The notes beneath the pieces are model-generated. The model searched no databases. It was not told the DNA's origin and saw only the letters and a list, made by a program, of their open reading frames with translations. From NCBI RefSeq assembly GCF_013426205.1, contig NC_089422.1, positions 8,087,001 through 8,151,000 on the forward strand: DNA of 64,000 bases, written 5' to 3'. Below, piece by piece: positions 46,082 to 58,567 of this stretch (position 1 is the first letter of the stretch; every line of letters begins with the position of its first letter). Made by a program: the position numbers and the translations under genes. Origin of the DNA: Metarhizium brunneum. Taxonomy: Eukaryota; Ascomycota; Sordariomycetes; Hypocreales; Clavicipitaceae.

Positions 46082-48372
46082 TTAGAATAGGAACTTTCCT
46101 CCACATCCACCGCACACCTCGCCCGCCGATTCGACTACCGTAGATGGTCCCAAGTGCTCCTTCGCGATCCGAGAGAGCTCGGATAAATTCAGACATCGCA
46201 AATCGCATACCGAGCACACCCTGGACACGCCTGGAGCCATGATTGCAAGTCCCGTGGCAGTACACGTAGCTGTAAATCCGTGCAAGTTAACAAACAATCT
46301 GTACCCAAAGCGAGAACAGTCCGACTTACCGAAAGAATGGCCCTTTTCGCAAATCGACTCAATTCCAAGCATGACCAGGCTCGTCCCGCAGAAGACACAC
46401 TTTTGCTTTGGAATAACACCCTTAAACATCTTCCTTAGTGACGTCTCGTGAACTAACGACCTATCTGTGGTCCCTGACAGGAAACTCGGCATATCTAGTA
46501 TCCTCCCATACATGGCTTCCCATATTGTCCCTTCAGTGGTCAACTTCGGTACATGGGGCACCGTTGAGTCTGTACGCTCACCCGTATCCCATGAAAACAA
46601 GACTGTTGACCGTGGTCGTCTCTCAGCGTGCTGAGTGGCGTGCTTCGATACCAGGGCCGCAATGGATCCGTCTCCGGGGGAGGCGGCTAGGCCCCAAAGC
46701 CGAAAGCGGTGAGGATGGACTTTTGATGAGACAGCTTCTTCGGAGACGGGGGTCATGTCGTGGACTTCGGGTTCGTCGAACTCAGAGTCGGTATCTGATT
46801 CGGAATCGATGCCGCCGAGGGCTTCGACGCGGGATACTTGGCGGGTGACAGACCGTTGAATGCGTTCGGCCCATTGGGGGAAAGGGGTTGTCGGAGGGAG
46901 GTTAGTCTGGTACCAGTCTTGGTTGGTGGGCGTGGCAGAGAGGCGGATGAGGGTGTACAGCGGCTCGGCGGGTTTCATGGATGGATCGGGGTGGTGGATG
47001 ATGAGGCCTGGTGAGTTAGTCGCCAGAAGGAAAGTGGTGGAATTCAAGTAGACGTACCTGTTATGGGATTTGTAGAAATTTCATCAGGCGGGGGGTATGA
47101 AGTTGAGCAGTCTCGAGGTGAGTGAGGCGCAAGACGGGGACCTGGATTTGCGCAGAGATCAACTTGGAAGGGTTTAACGACGAACGGCGTGGCAATTATA
47201 CCGCGGGCCATTTGGCCATTGCTATCTTGCCAGATCTGCCAAATGTCAGCTTCTATTCCTACCAAGCCCCTGGAACCAAGGAATACCGTGTCTTCCCACT
47301 CCACAAACGCATCTGAAGATAGAAAAGTACATATCGACGTGGTGTCGGCTTCTTCTACACGGATACTCGGGTCTTGGCCTCGATGCCAGCGCCCTTGTAT
47401 AGTGACTCGTCGAAATCCAATGTGATTTTTCCCCAAGTAGGCGATAGTTGCTGTGCGGTAATCGTTTGTGATATGCCATGGACTCCACTTCAAGGAAAAG
47501 GGACCTCCGGTAGGGACGAATTCCGGATCTGCTGCCTCGGTAGCCTGCAATTGTCAGCAATCGCAAGAACCGCCCCGGCGTGCAAGCTCTAGGAAACTCA
47601 CATCATGCGGTCCCCTTCCGTCGAATCGATCAATCTCAAATATCTCCCACCCTGCCACCTCGGAAGAGGACTCATCCGACTCGGGGGGCTTGTAAAAGAA
47701 TTGTATCCCCATAATGGCAACTTCCCGGGCATCATTCAAGTACGCCAACAAGCCCATTCCGGGAGCAATTTCCTTGGCCCAGGAAAATGACACAATCCGT
47801 TCATTCATATTCCTGAATCCACTCTTGCTCTCACCGTCAGGAATGGGCAAATTTGCACCCAGGCCCCAGAGGAGTTTCCAATTTCTGAATGTCCTCGTGC
47901 GAGACCTCGATGACATTGCTGTCTTCTGATCAATATACTCACCCAACGCAACGATACTCCCCGAGGTGGTCATTACGGTCACGATGGGCCGCAAGTTTTG
48001 CCCCAGGCCGTTGGGAGACCATTCCACACGGAGAGTTTGCCCCAAGGCTGAGCCAGCTTTTGTCGCTTCCGCGTTCCCGACGCCTTTGAATACGAGTGGC
48101 TCCGTGGAGCTGGAAGGAGGCAAGGCCACGCCAGCAAAGGCGCATAACGGGCCGTTGATAGCTGGGTCCGGGCGGACGATGGCGCAAGCTGTGAGCGTGA
48201 GAGAGAACTGGGGTTGGAGGAAGCCGTCGTCACCAGGGTCGTCGGGATTGCTGCCCGCCCGAGGGTATTCAGGCAGAAAAATGTGAATTGTGTCACCCGT
48301 TGCGACGGCTAGTTCGGCATCGCATGACCAAGCTATGGCGTGGAAAGCCAAAGGGCGAGCTTTCAACTCCAA
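46082..48372 (-). CDS. RNA polymerase III factor TFIIIC subunit (TFIIIC90/delta type)
   Basis: Exons 47602-48372, 47058-47544, 46330-47007 and 46082-46269 give 707 aa; introns are 50-60 nt and all junctions keep the frame. The N-terminal half reads as a beta-propeller typical of the TFIIIC delta N-terminal domain: AIAWSCDAELAVATGDTIHIF, LRVEWSPNGLG, IVTVMTTSGSIVALG, FSLKWSPWHI. The C-terminus is a putative zinc-binding domain with Cys pairs: KCVFCGTSL, ICEKGH, ATCTATG, RVCSVCDLRC and EVCGGCGGKF. TFIIIC recruits TFIIIB and Pol III to tRNA genes. An acidic linker (DSESDTDSEFDEPE) separates the two halves. The assignment is from domain memory and seems good. Confidence 0.85.
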
Positions 48373-49117
48373 AGGTTCGAGAGGCCTGGCCTACTCATCG
48401 ATCAGCCTTGATGTGATTTATCATGGAAGAGTGTTGCCACTTTTGAGAGCTGTAAAGTAGGCTTGGATATGGGGGCGCAGGATAATTCGCAAAGTGATTG
48501 TCATTACGAATCATTGTTGTCGATTGACGTATGTCGTGCTGGATAGTAGGCCAACGTTCTGAACCTAAATTTCTTTGCAGCTCTACTCACCTTTGACCTA
48601 TCCATGTTTCTGCGGCGCAAATGAGCGCGGACCTACAAATTTGAGAAGATCACGTATTCTCCATCGCTTTGAATGAAAATGTATTTTATATATGGAGAGA
48701 TGATAAAAGCTGAACTGATTTATCTGAGTCTTGCTCTCAGACAAAAGTTGGTTTGGTGCCACCCAGAGATAAAACGAACCAGCTTTTGCTGACTAAGGCC
48801 GTTTTTTGGTAGCTCCAGTGGGACAATCGTGAAGGGCCAACATACCATACATTATACCATTTTACTCCTTGTTCAGCACATTTGTACCAAGTCTCATTTT
48901 ATGCCTCTAGTTTACAAGGGTATACAAAGCAGATGGAAAGAATGCGTGCCTATAAAGCAAACCTGGCCTTCTCCATTTCAACCTTAACCAACGCCATCCC
49001 ATGTTCACTCTTGTGGAAATGAACAGTAATTTGACAAACATACCCCTCGGTTCGGCAAGGCCATGCGTTTTCTAAATTTTTTTCTTTCATGTTTATTAAA
49101 TTAGCATTCAGTCGTAG
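48373..49117. other. Intergenic region
   Basis: It lies between the TFIIIC gene start and the 3' end of GPI8. The sequence is AT-rich near 48650-49100 with T-runs, typical of flanking DNA. No gene was seen. Confidence 0.5.
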
Positions 49118-50353
49118 TTATACTTCTAAGAAGGAACCAATTGCCCACAGCAGACCACAACCAGCCAGAGCAGTTGCACCGACAACCTTCTTGTTCCACC
49201 ACTTATCGTTTGTTAGGACTGTGGCCCCTTGAAGCTTGGTGACTGGCTCAGTGGAAACACTGGCCGGCACAGAGGACGTGTTCCTGGGGGCTGCATCCTC
49301 CTCAGCTTCCTTCTCCCGCAGAATAGCAATGGTTTTGCTGAGTGCAAGTAGCTGCTCGTCAAGGGACGAGCTCGAGTCGCGATCAACCTCGACGTTTTGG
49401 ATGTTGCCAAAAAAATCAGTAATGAGGCGGCTGCGCGCACCCTCAGCACCGCCAGGGAATAGATCGTACCGAACCCCAGCATGGGAGTGGATCTTTTCGT
49501 AGTCGTAGCTGTCGAACAGTTCGCCCACTGTCCTGGGGCTGTTCAAATCCTTGACCTGGTTTTCGAGAAACTCCAGATTATAATAGGTGTATCGATCGAT
49601 AACAGCGACGCCAACGTCATTATCTGCGTGGTGGGAATATGATGATTGGTCGAGTTCGGATGACCCAGTGGCGATAATGTTCGGCGAGTACAGTCTGCTG
49701 TACATGGTGTTTGCTTGGCAAGTGTCAATCATGAAGAGAATCTCGTGGTATCTTGTCAAGTCTCAGGTTAGCGTTGACTTCCAAAGCAGGCCCAACAGTC
49801 CTTAGCGAGTTACGAACCTCTTCTTCTCCCACATTTGTTGAAAAGCATCTGCAAGATCGAAAGAGCCGATTTCCTCGGCATCCTGGAACTTTAAGAACTC
49901 ATTTCCCCCGTGTCCCGTCATATATACAAGAATATTGCTTCGGTCGTCGGTTAACAAGCGTTTGCTGCGAGGCATCTCATCGCCAACACGGTCTGTCAGC
50001 AGTCGGATAAAGTTCTCAACCGTAACTTCATAGCCACGATAGTCAACCTCGATATTGTCGCCGTACAGATCAACAGCTCGGTCGGAATTGCTGTAGACAG
50101 TGCCGGGGAATGCATTGCGTGGGTTGCAGGCCATATCGTCGGGAAGCATGAGAATGATTTGTGAATCAGGTATGCCTAATCGCTTGACTGTTCTGTATAT
50201 AGATAATACATTTGCTAAGTGGCGGTAGTTGAACCAGAATCGCGACGTGCACACGAGAACAGCCCAATTGCTTGTGTGCTCCGAAAGGCCTGTGGTGGCG
50301 AGCATGGCCACAGCCATGGCTGCAAGCTGCAGCTGGGAATTTGTAAACTTCAT
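49118..50353 (-). CDS. GPI8: GPI-anchor transamidase catalytic subunit
   Basis: Exons 49818-50353 and 49118-49751 give 389 aa; the intron 49752-49817 joins [19 protein letters not shown]. It is a C13-family cysteine protease that cleaves the C-terminal signal of precursors and attaches GPI in the ER lumen. The catalytic dyad is visible: His148 in Y-M-T-G-H-G-G and Cys190 in I-D-T-C-Q-A. Other family marks are [30 protein letters not shown] and NPRNAFPG. There is a signal peptide at the start and one C-terminal transmembrane helix ([20 protein letters not shown]). The start at 50353 is preferred because an in-frame upstream ATG at 50425 would place 24 residues before the signal peptide. Confidence 0.95.
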
Positions 50354-50988
50354 CGTAGAGCACAATGATGCAGTAACGTGGGCGCTCAGAGTACCGGTAA
50401 AAAATCCGTGCCTAAGAACTGACAATGATCATGACCTGGTAGGGAGAATTCCAGAGGCTGCAGAGCGCCCGGGGATGTGGTGATGTCGGAGAATAGCCGA
50501 CGCGAAGTGACAGATGACTAGGGGTGGGCTTACAAATGGGGACATCAGCCAGATTAACGGCCCGCAGCCAGTGCTGGCTGGCGGGGCATACCTGTGCTTT
50601 CAAACACCTCGCCCAGAATGCAAACACGTGCGCCTCAATGCCTACCTAGGTATTTATGCAACCCGCGGAGACCCTGATTGTTTCGCTGCTCTATTACTAT
50701 CTGCGCTTGCTACTTGGCTGCTAAAACTATCTTGCGAGCTAATCGGCACAGCAAGTGAGGAACCCTTTCTCGCGGTCCAACGGTGTCTCGTCAACCATAT
50801 CACTCCCATGTCAACCTCAGCCAAGGGCATATCTATGACTGACAATGTCAAAACTAAGCTAGGGACCTAGTTCCGACCATTCAGGTACATTGATTTCGTC
50901 ACAATTTCGTGTCTGGTCCCCAGGACTGCCCAAATATTATCATCATAAAAGCCAGCTTCAATAACTTGCCAACCGCCAAATTGTTCCT
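50354..50988. other. Intergenic region upstream of GPI8
   Basis: Promoter of GPI8 and 3' flank of the F-box-like gene. No further feature was recognised. Confidence 0.5.
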
Positions 50989-52495
50989 TCACTCAAAATC
51001 CATAAAGTCGTCGTCGTCGTCATCTTGTTCCATCATAAAGCTCAGCAAGGATGAACCAGGGTGACCCTCACCACAGCACGGGCAGATTCCTTCGTCATCT
51101 GTCTCCCAATCAGTGTCGGCAATCTCATGCCCGCCTCGTCGGGAAAATTGTACCCAGTTTCGCGCGTCGTCATCACGGCTGAGCGGGACTTGTTTCCATA
51201 TCACCTTGTCAGGGTCTCGTGACGATGTCGGGTGGCCTTCTTCGACCGGAGCGGGTGGCATGGTGCCGATTCTAGCGTGGGAATGTCCGTGAGGATGGGG
51301 ACCATCCATTTCATCATCCTCGTCATACTCATCAGAATCGTCATCATCTTCTCTGCCCTTGAACGCCCTGACAACTCTGGCACACCAACGCTTACCGGAC
51401 AGTGGCTGCAGCTGCTTAACAAGGGCAACGAACGATGCTGATCCATCTAGATATAGACCCTCGTCCTTTAGCATGCCGCTTAATTCGGCCGAGGCCTTCA
51501 TTCCAGCGTCGTCGAATGGCATGCCTGTTACCTGAAGCTCGTTAAGTGTGCACCCCAACTCATGGGAGGCAACCTCATGCAACTCAGAGCCGGAAAAGGG
51601 GAGAAGTGTTTCCGAAAAATTGACGAGATCTAGTCGTAACGACAAAAGCCCTGGGAGTAGTCGAGGCCTAGGATTATTCTTGTCTTTGTAGTTCGGGTCG
51701 TACGGTGCACGGAGGGCCATCAAAAAGTCTGTAATCTGAGACCAAGCATAACATCGAAAGCCCCCTCTAATGAGCGGTGGTTCCTTTGGCCGTAGCCGAA
51801 CTTTTAATAGTTGATCCTTTTTGAGTTCAGCATGATAGCCGCGCTCAAGTCGATGCTTCCGGCGTTGGTCGTCGTAATAGCGGGCGATGACGCGCAGATT
51901 TATATGTGTGATTTGGTTCCGATACTGGGAGCTCAGTTCGGAGAAGTTGCGAAGTGCTTCTGGAGTAGTGAAAGTGAAGTTGTTTGACTCCCAAAAGTAT
52001 CGAGTGCCTTCTGTATGAAGAGCCCTGCAAGTGGCCAGAAAATGTATCGCAACTTGATTGCCACGCGCCTTTTCCTTTTCAGAAAGATGCTCATGAGACA
52101 GCTTGGATAAGGGATCAATGATAGGATGAGGGCTTTTCATGGCGAATTTTAAGATTCTTAAAATAACTTCCGTTGGCAAACTAGGGCAACCAAGCTCGTG
52201 TGCGGACATAGAAGCCCGAGTCCGACGCCGAAGAGCAGGGTTCTGTTGTATTAAGTGTGCTTGAGCCACAGGTGACCAGGATATGCCGTTTTCCCGTAGA
52301 ATCCTCTTCAATCGCATGTTCTCCTCCATAAGAATTTGGTTTGTACGTCTCATAGGGTGATTAAAGGATGCCTGTGCTTGGTCTTCCTTATCACGGCATT
52401 CCCAAGGAAAGGCAATCTGCGTCGAAGTTAGCAAACAACCGGACCATCTCCCAGAAGAATGATAGTTGGCGTCATACCGTTGCGGACCCGGCCAT
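50989..52495 (-). CDS. F-box-like protein with acidic stretches and C-terminal CxxC
   Basis: Exons 52478-52495 and 50989-52416 give 481 aa. The first exon has only 18 nt (MAGSAT), and the intron 52417-52477 (GTATGA, GACGCAG) has a GCTAAC branch site. Residues 28-50 form a coiled helix (MRRTNQILMEENMRLKRILR). Residues about 83-130 look like a fungal F-box: CPSLPTEVILRILKFAMKS and later FLATCRALHTEGTRYFWESN. The middle is probably leucine-rich (LLSLRLDLVNFSETLLPF). An acidic stretch (DDDDSDEYDEDDE), a His-rich patch (HPHGHSHA), a C451-P-C-C454-G-E-G-H motif and a terminal DDDDDDFMDFE follow. A role as a substrate adaptor of an SCF ubiquitin ligase is inferred from the F-box only. Confidence 0.75.
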
Positions 52496-54028
52496 GATGA
52501 GAATTTCTGTCTTTGAAGTTAAAGTTATGGTTTTCAGTCGTATTAGGGTAATGGAAATCAGGGCGTCGTGTTTCGCTTGTGTCACCGGCCACACACTTAG
52601 CTGGAGTGGCGTAAGAGGATGGAACAAGAAGTCTTCCCGAAAAAAAAATATTGGCAGCGAGTGATTGAAACCCAACACGAGGGTCGTAGATGGTTCACAG
52701 CTTCACCTACGCGCGAACAACCCTCCTTCGGTGGGTGAACTGGCCGTTGCCAGCTGCACCCTGTCGAAAAAAAAAGAAGTCGAAGTTCACAGGTAAATAA
52801 AGTTGCACATGGCTCCTGGCATCCAAGTCTCAAATACCAAGTAAGGTAACACAGGATCAACGGCACGATGTTGAGCAACCCCGAGTGTTCACCTGGATCG
52901 ATTTGAAAGTCGGATTGATGATGATAAGTGAGCAGGCGCCACCGACTAACCGAGTGGGGGGTTAAAAGGCTGTCGCCAATCCAAACAACACTGTCCGTCT
53001 GCTAAGGCTGCAGAGAAGACTCGCTCGAGTGCCTCCAACTTTGTAGGGGGGAACGGAATGGTGATGTAGATGGAGAGAATACAAACTTTGGGAAAGAGGG
53101 ATTAATTTGCAAGCTGTGACATCTAGACTGAGACCAGGACCTGCATTCGGGGTTGAACATAAATTGTCTCAAGGGTCCTCTTGGTCGTTCCAGCTGATTC
53201 GCTTCGACGCACTTGCCCGACAGTCAAGCAAAAGACCTCGCAATTGGTCTGTTGTGGCTATTTGGTTCAGTCAATGAACGGCATGAGTGGAGCGGGCATG
53301 GCTCGGACGCACCTTCTTCCTGGAGTCAGCATAACCTTGGAACCCACCAAGGGCGGGAGAGGGCGTAAGTTTGCAAGTACAGGCCGCAATGATTTGTTAC
53401 ATTGCGTCATGTGATAGTACGAGACTACCAGTACCTAGACCTCTACCGCGGTCGTATTTGGTCAGCATTGTCGGCCATTATTACTCGAATACGACATGGT
53501 GGATTGCTTGTAATGACCAATCCGAGGAAGCCGCTTTTTATGTTTTGAGTACTAGTCTTGTCGAAGAATTACGAGCGGACGGTACGCTTTGCTTCTTTTC
53601 ACGGAGTACCAGTGGAATCTTTTGTTTCAACTTAATGACATGACATCCGCGGCATGTCTCAGCGATTTGTTTCGGGAAATCGACCTGCAGGCCATGATCG
53701 ACCGCCCAATGCTGAGAGAATGCAAGACCCAAGCGGTTGAGACCAGCCTATAGTATTCGTGCTCGATCTGTATAAAGTATGGCCAAACCTAGGTCCAGTA
53801 ATTAATATCCACGAAGTACATTGGACCATAGAATGTCTTTGATATTTGCGACGTCGCGAACCTTGACCCCTCCAGTTACCTGTCCATGAGAGGCCTGATT
53901 TCTGTATTCAGAGTACGGATATCATGCTAGTCATATCGCAAAAAAAAAACCTAAAAAACTGCTGCTTCATTTAAGACAAATTCTAAAATGCTCGCAGTTT
54001 AGGTTTTCCTTTGTGCAGTGGCAGGCTT
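52496..54028. other. 1.5-kb intergenic region
   Basis: It lies between the F-box-like gene start and the 3' end of DPH5. ORFs are short. Near-matches of the TACTCCGTA motif occur (CACGGAGTA near 53600). No gene was recognised. Confidence 0.45.
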
Positions 54029-55017
54029 TCAAAGCTGCTTCCCATAGTCCTCCTTCCAAATCTTGTCCCATTTCTCCTTATCTACAGCAAATTCCCGAAC
54101 GTAGTCGAGTTCCAGCTCATGCGTCCGCCTTCCCAGCAAAACCAAACTGTGTAGCGGGGGGCCGAGGAGATCATCAGTCGAACAAAGCTCCTCCAGAGTC
54201 CCGGCAATGAACTTCTCTGTTTTCCCGCCCACTCGAGCCGCTCCAATGGCCAAACTATCACGGGTGTATGCACCTTCTCTCTTTTCATCTTCAATCTCAA
54301 TCATCTGTTGAGCGCACTGCCCTACAGTCATGTATCGTGGGGGTTCATAAACCAGTCTTCCTCTGGCCATATTCTCCAAACTCTGTTCCTTGACTTTGAT
54401 ATCCACTAGAACCAACGTATGCAACCCAATATTACGATTCTCCTTGATACGGTCGTAGAAAGAGGCAGGCTTCCATGAATCTGTAAAGAACACCATAGAC
54501 ACTGTTTGTCCAAAGTTATATAGTTGGAGGCCGCAAGCGCCGATGCCGGACATGATGGATGCGTTCGGCACAGTTCGCACAGGGATAGACAGTTCGCGTG
54601 CTCGAATAACTAGGTCGGTGTGTGTTGTCGCACTGCGTTCTCTATCAGCCTCGATTGTGGGCGGTGGCTAGCATCCGTGTGCTTACCCGAAGGGATCGCC
54701 GACGACAAGGAAGGCAACGTCTTCGTTTCGGGCGTTGCGCAGAATCTCGTCGCTATTTGATTCGACCATTTCACGGTCAGCGATTGTTATTGAGCGACCA
54801 TAATACTCCTCCTGCAACAAAAGAAGGAGAAAAGAAAAAAACGTTAGCCAAATTCTCCAGATCAGTCCTGACGAAGGCTTACAAGCACAGATTGGTCCAC
54901 AAGCAAGATGCTGGTGTAGGCTTCCAGATACACTCTGGACACCTTCTTGACGACTTCCAGACCCTTCACCGTGATATCGGTCTCGTCGGATAGACCAAGT
55001 CCCACAAGATACAACAT
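54029..55017 (-). CDS. DPH5: Diphthine methyl ester synthase
   Basis: Exons 54883-55017, 54687-54811 and 54029-54632 give 287 aa. SAM-dependent methyltransferase of the tetrapyrrole-methylase fold that methylates the modified histidine of translation elongation factor 2 on the way to diphthamide. Family marks: [20 protein letters not shown] at the start (SAM-binding loop), [55 protein letters not shown] and the late [20 protein letters not shown]. Length is normal. It is divergent from SNU23 with 325 bp between start codons. Confidence 0.95.
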
Positions 55018-55342
55018 TCTGCCCGGTCGAACTGTTTCCGCCTATTGCAATATTAAAAAAAAAGGATAAATAGACTGGTTGACGTTTGCAGGACATTAAA
55101 AAATTGCCCCTCCGCGGGGCAGTTTTTGACGCACCAGTCCTCCGTAATGTTCATAGACCTGCATTGGCAGCTCAGCGCGTCCCAGACCCATCTCTCGCCA
55201 TCTAGCAGCAGCACTCCCCTCCCTGGTCCATTGAAAACGATCCACCAACTCGAGAGCAAGGTAGGCGGATCGAACTCAGTCTTACAATGCACCGACACGG
55301 CACGCAGCGAAATCAACCACGGGTCGCTGCGTCGCTACCATC
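55018..55342. other. DPH5-SNU23 divergent promoter
   Basis: 325 bp between two start codons, both for genes of RNA/translation machinery. CCTCCGCGGGG (55109-55119) is the most GC-rich part; no consensus site was recognised. Confidence 0.55.
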
Positions 55343-56056
55343 ATGACCGACTCCAAAAAGGGCAGCGCATACGGTGCCCCGGCTGGCGACACTGATTTTC
55401 GAAAGACGTGGGATCTGGGCGAGTATGCGGCCAAAGCCAAGGAACGCGAGGCCAAGGAGAAGGAGGAGGCAAAGGCGCGCTACGAAGCAAAGCTCGCGGG
55501 CAAGAAATACCACAAGCCATTAACGGGCGATGAGACATACACCACGGCCAGGCGAAATGTCATCGATCTCACTGCACAAGTCGGCAAGACACAGCTCGTG
55601 CCCGCCGGCGCCGGCGTCGGAAAACGCGGACGAAGCGCTGGTTTCTACTGCGAGTCGTGCGACCTCACATTCAAGGACAACAAGCAGTTTATCGAACATT
55701 TAAATACCACGCAGCATCTGTTGAATACCGGCCAAACGACGGAAGTGAAACGTGCTACAGTGGAGGAGGTTCACGAGCGCATTTCGTACTATATTCGGAA
55801 GAAGGAAGAACTGGAGAAAGAAAAGGCCACGAGCCTGCAGGAAAGGCTGCACATACGAGAGGAAGAGAGGGAAAAGGAGCTCGAGGAAAGGCGGCAACGA
55901 AGAAGAGACGAGGCGGAGAAGAAGCGGAAAGAAAAAGAGGATGCTGCCAAGGTCAAGACAGAGTATGGTGAGGATGTGCGCATCGAAGGAGAGCATGACG
56001 AAGACGACATGATGGCTCAGATGGGCTTTACCGGATTTGGATCATCCAAAAAGTAG
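55343..56056 (+). CDS. SNU23: U4/U6.U5 tri-snRNP zinc-finger protein Snu23
   Basis: Single exon, 237 aa. A spliceosomal component that enters with the tri-snRNP. Typical features: D-F-R-K-T-W-D near residue 18, a KEREAKEKEEAKAR helix, the RRNVIDLTAQVGKTQLV segment, and one C2H2 finger of the U1-like type with C103-E-S-C106 and H119-L-N-T-T-Q-H125. A Lys/Glu-rich coiled coil occupies about 145-210 and the tail contains MMAQMGFTGFGSSKK. Nuclear location is inferred. Confidence 0.93.
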   Translation: MTDSKKGSAYGAPAGDTDFRKTWDLGEYAAKAKEREAKEKEEAKARYEAKLAGKKYHKPLTGDETYTTARRNVIDLTAQVGKTQLVPAGAGVGKRGRSAGFYCESCDLTFKDNKQFIEHLNTTQHLLNTGQTTEVKRATVEEVHERISYYIRKKEELEKEKATSLQERLHIREEEREKELEERRQRRRDEAEKKRKEKEDAAKVKTEYGEDVRIEGEHDEDDMMAQMGFTGFGSSKK

Positions 56057-56783
56057 TGTTTTCTAACATGGCAAACATGATTAATTATACATTTGATACC
56101 CCGTGGCAACCGTTTGCCCTAGATGTTCTCCTGTGGGGGGAGCTGCTTGCGAGTGAAAGGCAGTCTTTACAGAAGTAGCACATAAAATACATACCATGCA
56201 TCAACTTTGTTTAGAATCAAATGCTGTCAATTCTGCAGCATGCTGCTTGACTCGTTGGCAACAGAGCTCGGCGAGGTCCGGCCCAGCGAGCATTGAAGAG
56301 TCGATTGACATTCACCAAGCTCCACCAGCCTGCCCCACGCACTTTTACACCAAAGCAGCTCGGTACCATGCAGAAGCTAGACAGATGACCAGGGGTGTCG
56401 CATCTCCAAATCAACCACGTATCGTTCCTTGGCATCGCCAACGGCTACCCCAGATAACACGCTGCTGTCCCATCCTGGAAGGCGACAAAAGGCCAGGCAG
56501 CGCCAGTGAGGAGAGAGTGCGCAGTCTCGGCCACCAAGGCTTCAGCATTCTCACGTGTGCATTTGGGCGAAGCATCATCCGGTAGCCAACACGCTGAGCT
56601 GGGCCTTGACGCTTGCGAACTTTCCAGCCAACGCCACGAGCCAATGTAAAGGACACTTCGGACTGCGGTGACTGAATCAACTTGCTTGGATACGCACAAC
56701 CAGCACGACTTGCGCAAAGCCAGTGGTCAATCCAAGCTTCAATTGCTTGAGGCTTCAGTTTTACGGCCCGCCTGCCCGTCATC
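56057..56783. other. Intergenic region upstream of ALG1
   Basis: 3' flank of SNU23 and promoter of ALG1. An ORF at 56196-56585 lacks protein character. Confidence 0.5.
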
Positions 56784-58332
56784 ATGGATGCAGCGTTTTT
56801 CTTATCCCTTTCAGCGGGAGTTGTCTCTGTTTTTCTGATGAAATATGGTCTCCAAGCACTCAAATGGCTAGCCTCGGCCCTTTACTACTCTATCCCAACC
56901 CGTTATAAAGCTGCACAAAGACCCGAAGACGATCACATCCAGATTCTAGTCCTGGGCGATATTGGGAGGAGTCCACGTATGCAGTATCACGCCATCAGTG
57001 TTGCCAAGCATGGCAGGAAGGTTGACATTGTGGCATACAAGGGTGAGTTTTGCGGTCTGCTTTTCCATCTTCTATTAGGATGCTGCTGATATTGACGCCT
57101 CGCAGAAACTGCCAGACATCCAGACCTCATTGGCAACGAAAGAGTGTCCATGTATGCTCTCGCACCGCAACCAGAGTGGATTGCCTGGGGCACGTTGCCC
57201 TTCTTCCTGAATATACCGTGCAAAGTCATTCAGCAGTTCTGGACGCTGTTTTACACCATGATGTGGGCGACTCCCGCCGCAAAATGGATCATAATTCAGG
57301 TAGGACGACTACGAGTTTGGTAAAAAATCTGCATCGCGTTAACTCTCCTAGAACCCTCCATCGATTCCCACTTTCCATGTTGCTCTCATCGTATCTCTCA
57401 TCCGCGGAAGCAAAGTCGTTATCGACTGGCACAACTATGGGCACACCATTTTAGCCCAGAAATCCTTGTATTCTATTTTTGTTCCCTTTTACAAGTGGTA
57501 CGAGATCATCCTCGGCAAGTTTCTTGGAAATGCCAATCTGGCCGTCACGGATGCCATGGCTCGTGAGCTTCGAGGGCCGAAATTCAACTTGAAGAACCCC
57601 GTTCACACCCTTCACGACCGCCCTCTTGATCTTTTCCAACCAATCACTTCCACGAAAGCGAGAAAGGAATTTCTCTCGCGGCTGCCTGAGACGAAACCCC
57701 ACGTTGGAAACATTCTTGACGGAACAATGCGGCTCATTGTCAGTAGTACGTCGTGGACTCCAGACGAGGATTTCAATATTCTCCTCGAGGCACTTGTGCT
57801 CTATGCGAACCCCAGCGAAGACGACGCCTCCAGCGAGCCGCCTTCACCCGTTCTGGCCATCATCACTGGCAAGGGCCCAGAGAAAGAAAAGTACCTGGAA
57901 ATGATCAAACAGATCCAGGACAACGGGCGGCTCCCTGGCATCCAAATCCTGACAGCCTGGCTTTCTAACCGCGATTATGCCTCGCTCCTTGGCTGCGCCG
58001 ATCTCGGGATTTCGTTGCACAAGTCCAGCTCTGGAGTTGACCTGCCCATGAAAGTGGTTGACATGTTTGGTGCCGGCTTGCCTGTAGCAGCTTACAGTGC
58101 ATTTGAAAGCTTCAGCGAGCTCGTCAAGGAGGGACAAAACGGGTGCGGCTTCGAGACCGCTGCGCAACTGACGGAAATCCTGAAGAGACTGTTCAGTGAG
58201 AAGGGTCAGGGCGAGTTGGCTCAGCTGAGAAAAGGAGCCGTCGAGGAGGGGTCTCTGCGATGGGACGAGGAATGGGATCGTGTCATGGCCCCCATAATTG
58301 GCATTGATGCCAAGGCAGGAGCTGTGCGTTAG
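56784..58332 (+). CDS. ALG1: Chitobiosyldiphosphodolichol beta-1,4-mannosyltransferase
   Basis: Exons 56784-57042, 57106-57299 and 57352-58332 give 477 aa. It adds the first mannose to dolichol-PP-GlcNAc2 on the cytosolic face of the ER. An N-terminal membrane anchor (AAFFLSLSAGVVSVFLMKYG) precedes the family's ILVLGDIGRSPRMQYHAISV. Then come KVVIDWHNYGHTILA, AVTDAMARELRG, the GT-B C-terminal part with STSWTPDEDFNILLEAL, and HKSSSGVDLPMKVVDMFGAGLPV, the nucleotide-sugar-binding region. Both introns are needed to keep the frame. Confidence 0.95.
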
Positions 58333-58567
58333 ATAAATCAATGGAACGAAGAGGAATTGAAGCATGTCTCCATGAAGCAACACGCCGATATGACCAGGTA
58401 ACAAGTGCTCTCATTTTACATGCCGTTTGCAAGCCCATGAAACTCCGTGTACCTCGTAAAAAATGGCATCCAAGGCTGCGCCAGACTGACTACCAACTCT
58501 TGAAGTCCAGGAAAACGCCACTGCTATGAAACTCCAGCCCTTCCCATGCGCATCATTTTCATCATTT
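58333..58567. other. Short interval between convergent ALG1 and E2 genes
   Basis: It is 235 bp long and carries both 3' flanks. Nothing else is visible. Confidence 0.5.
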
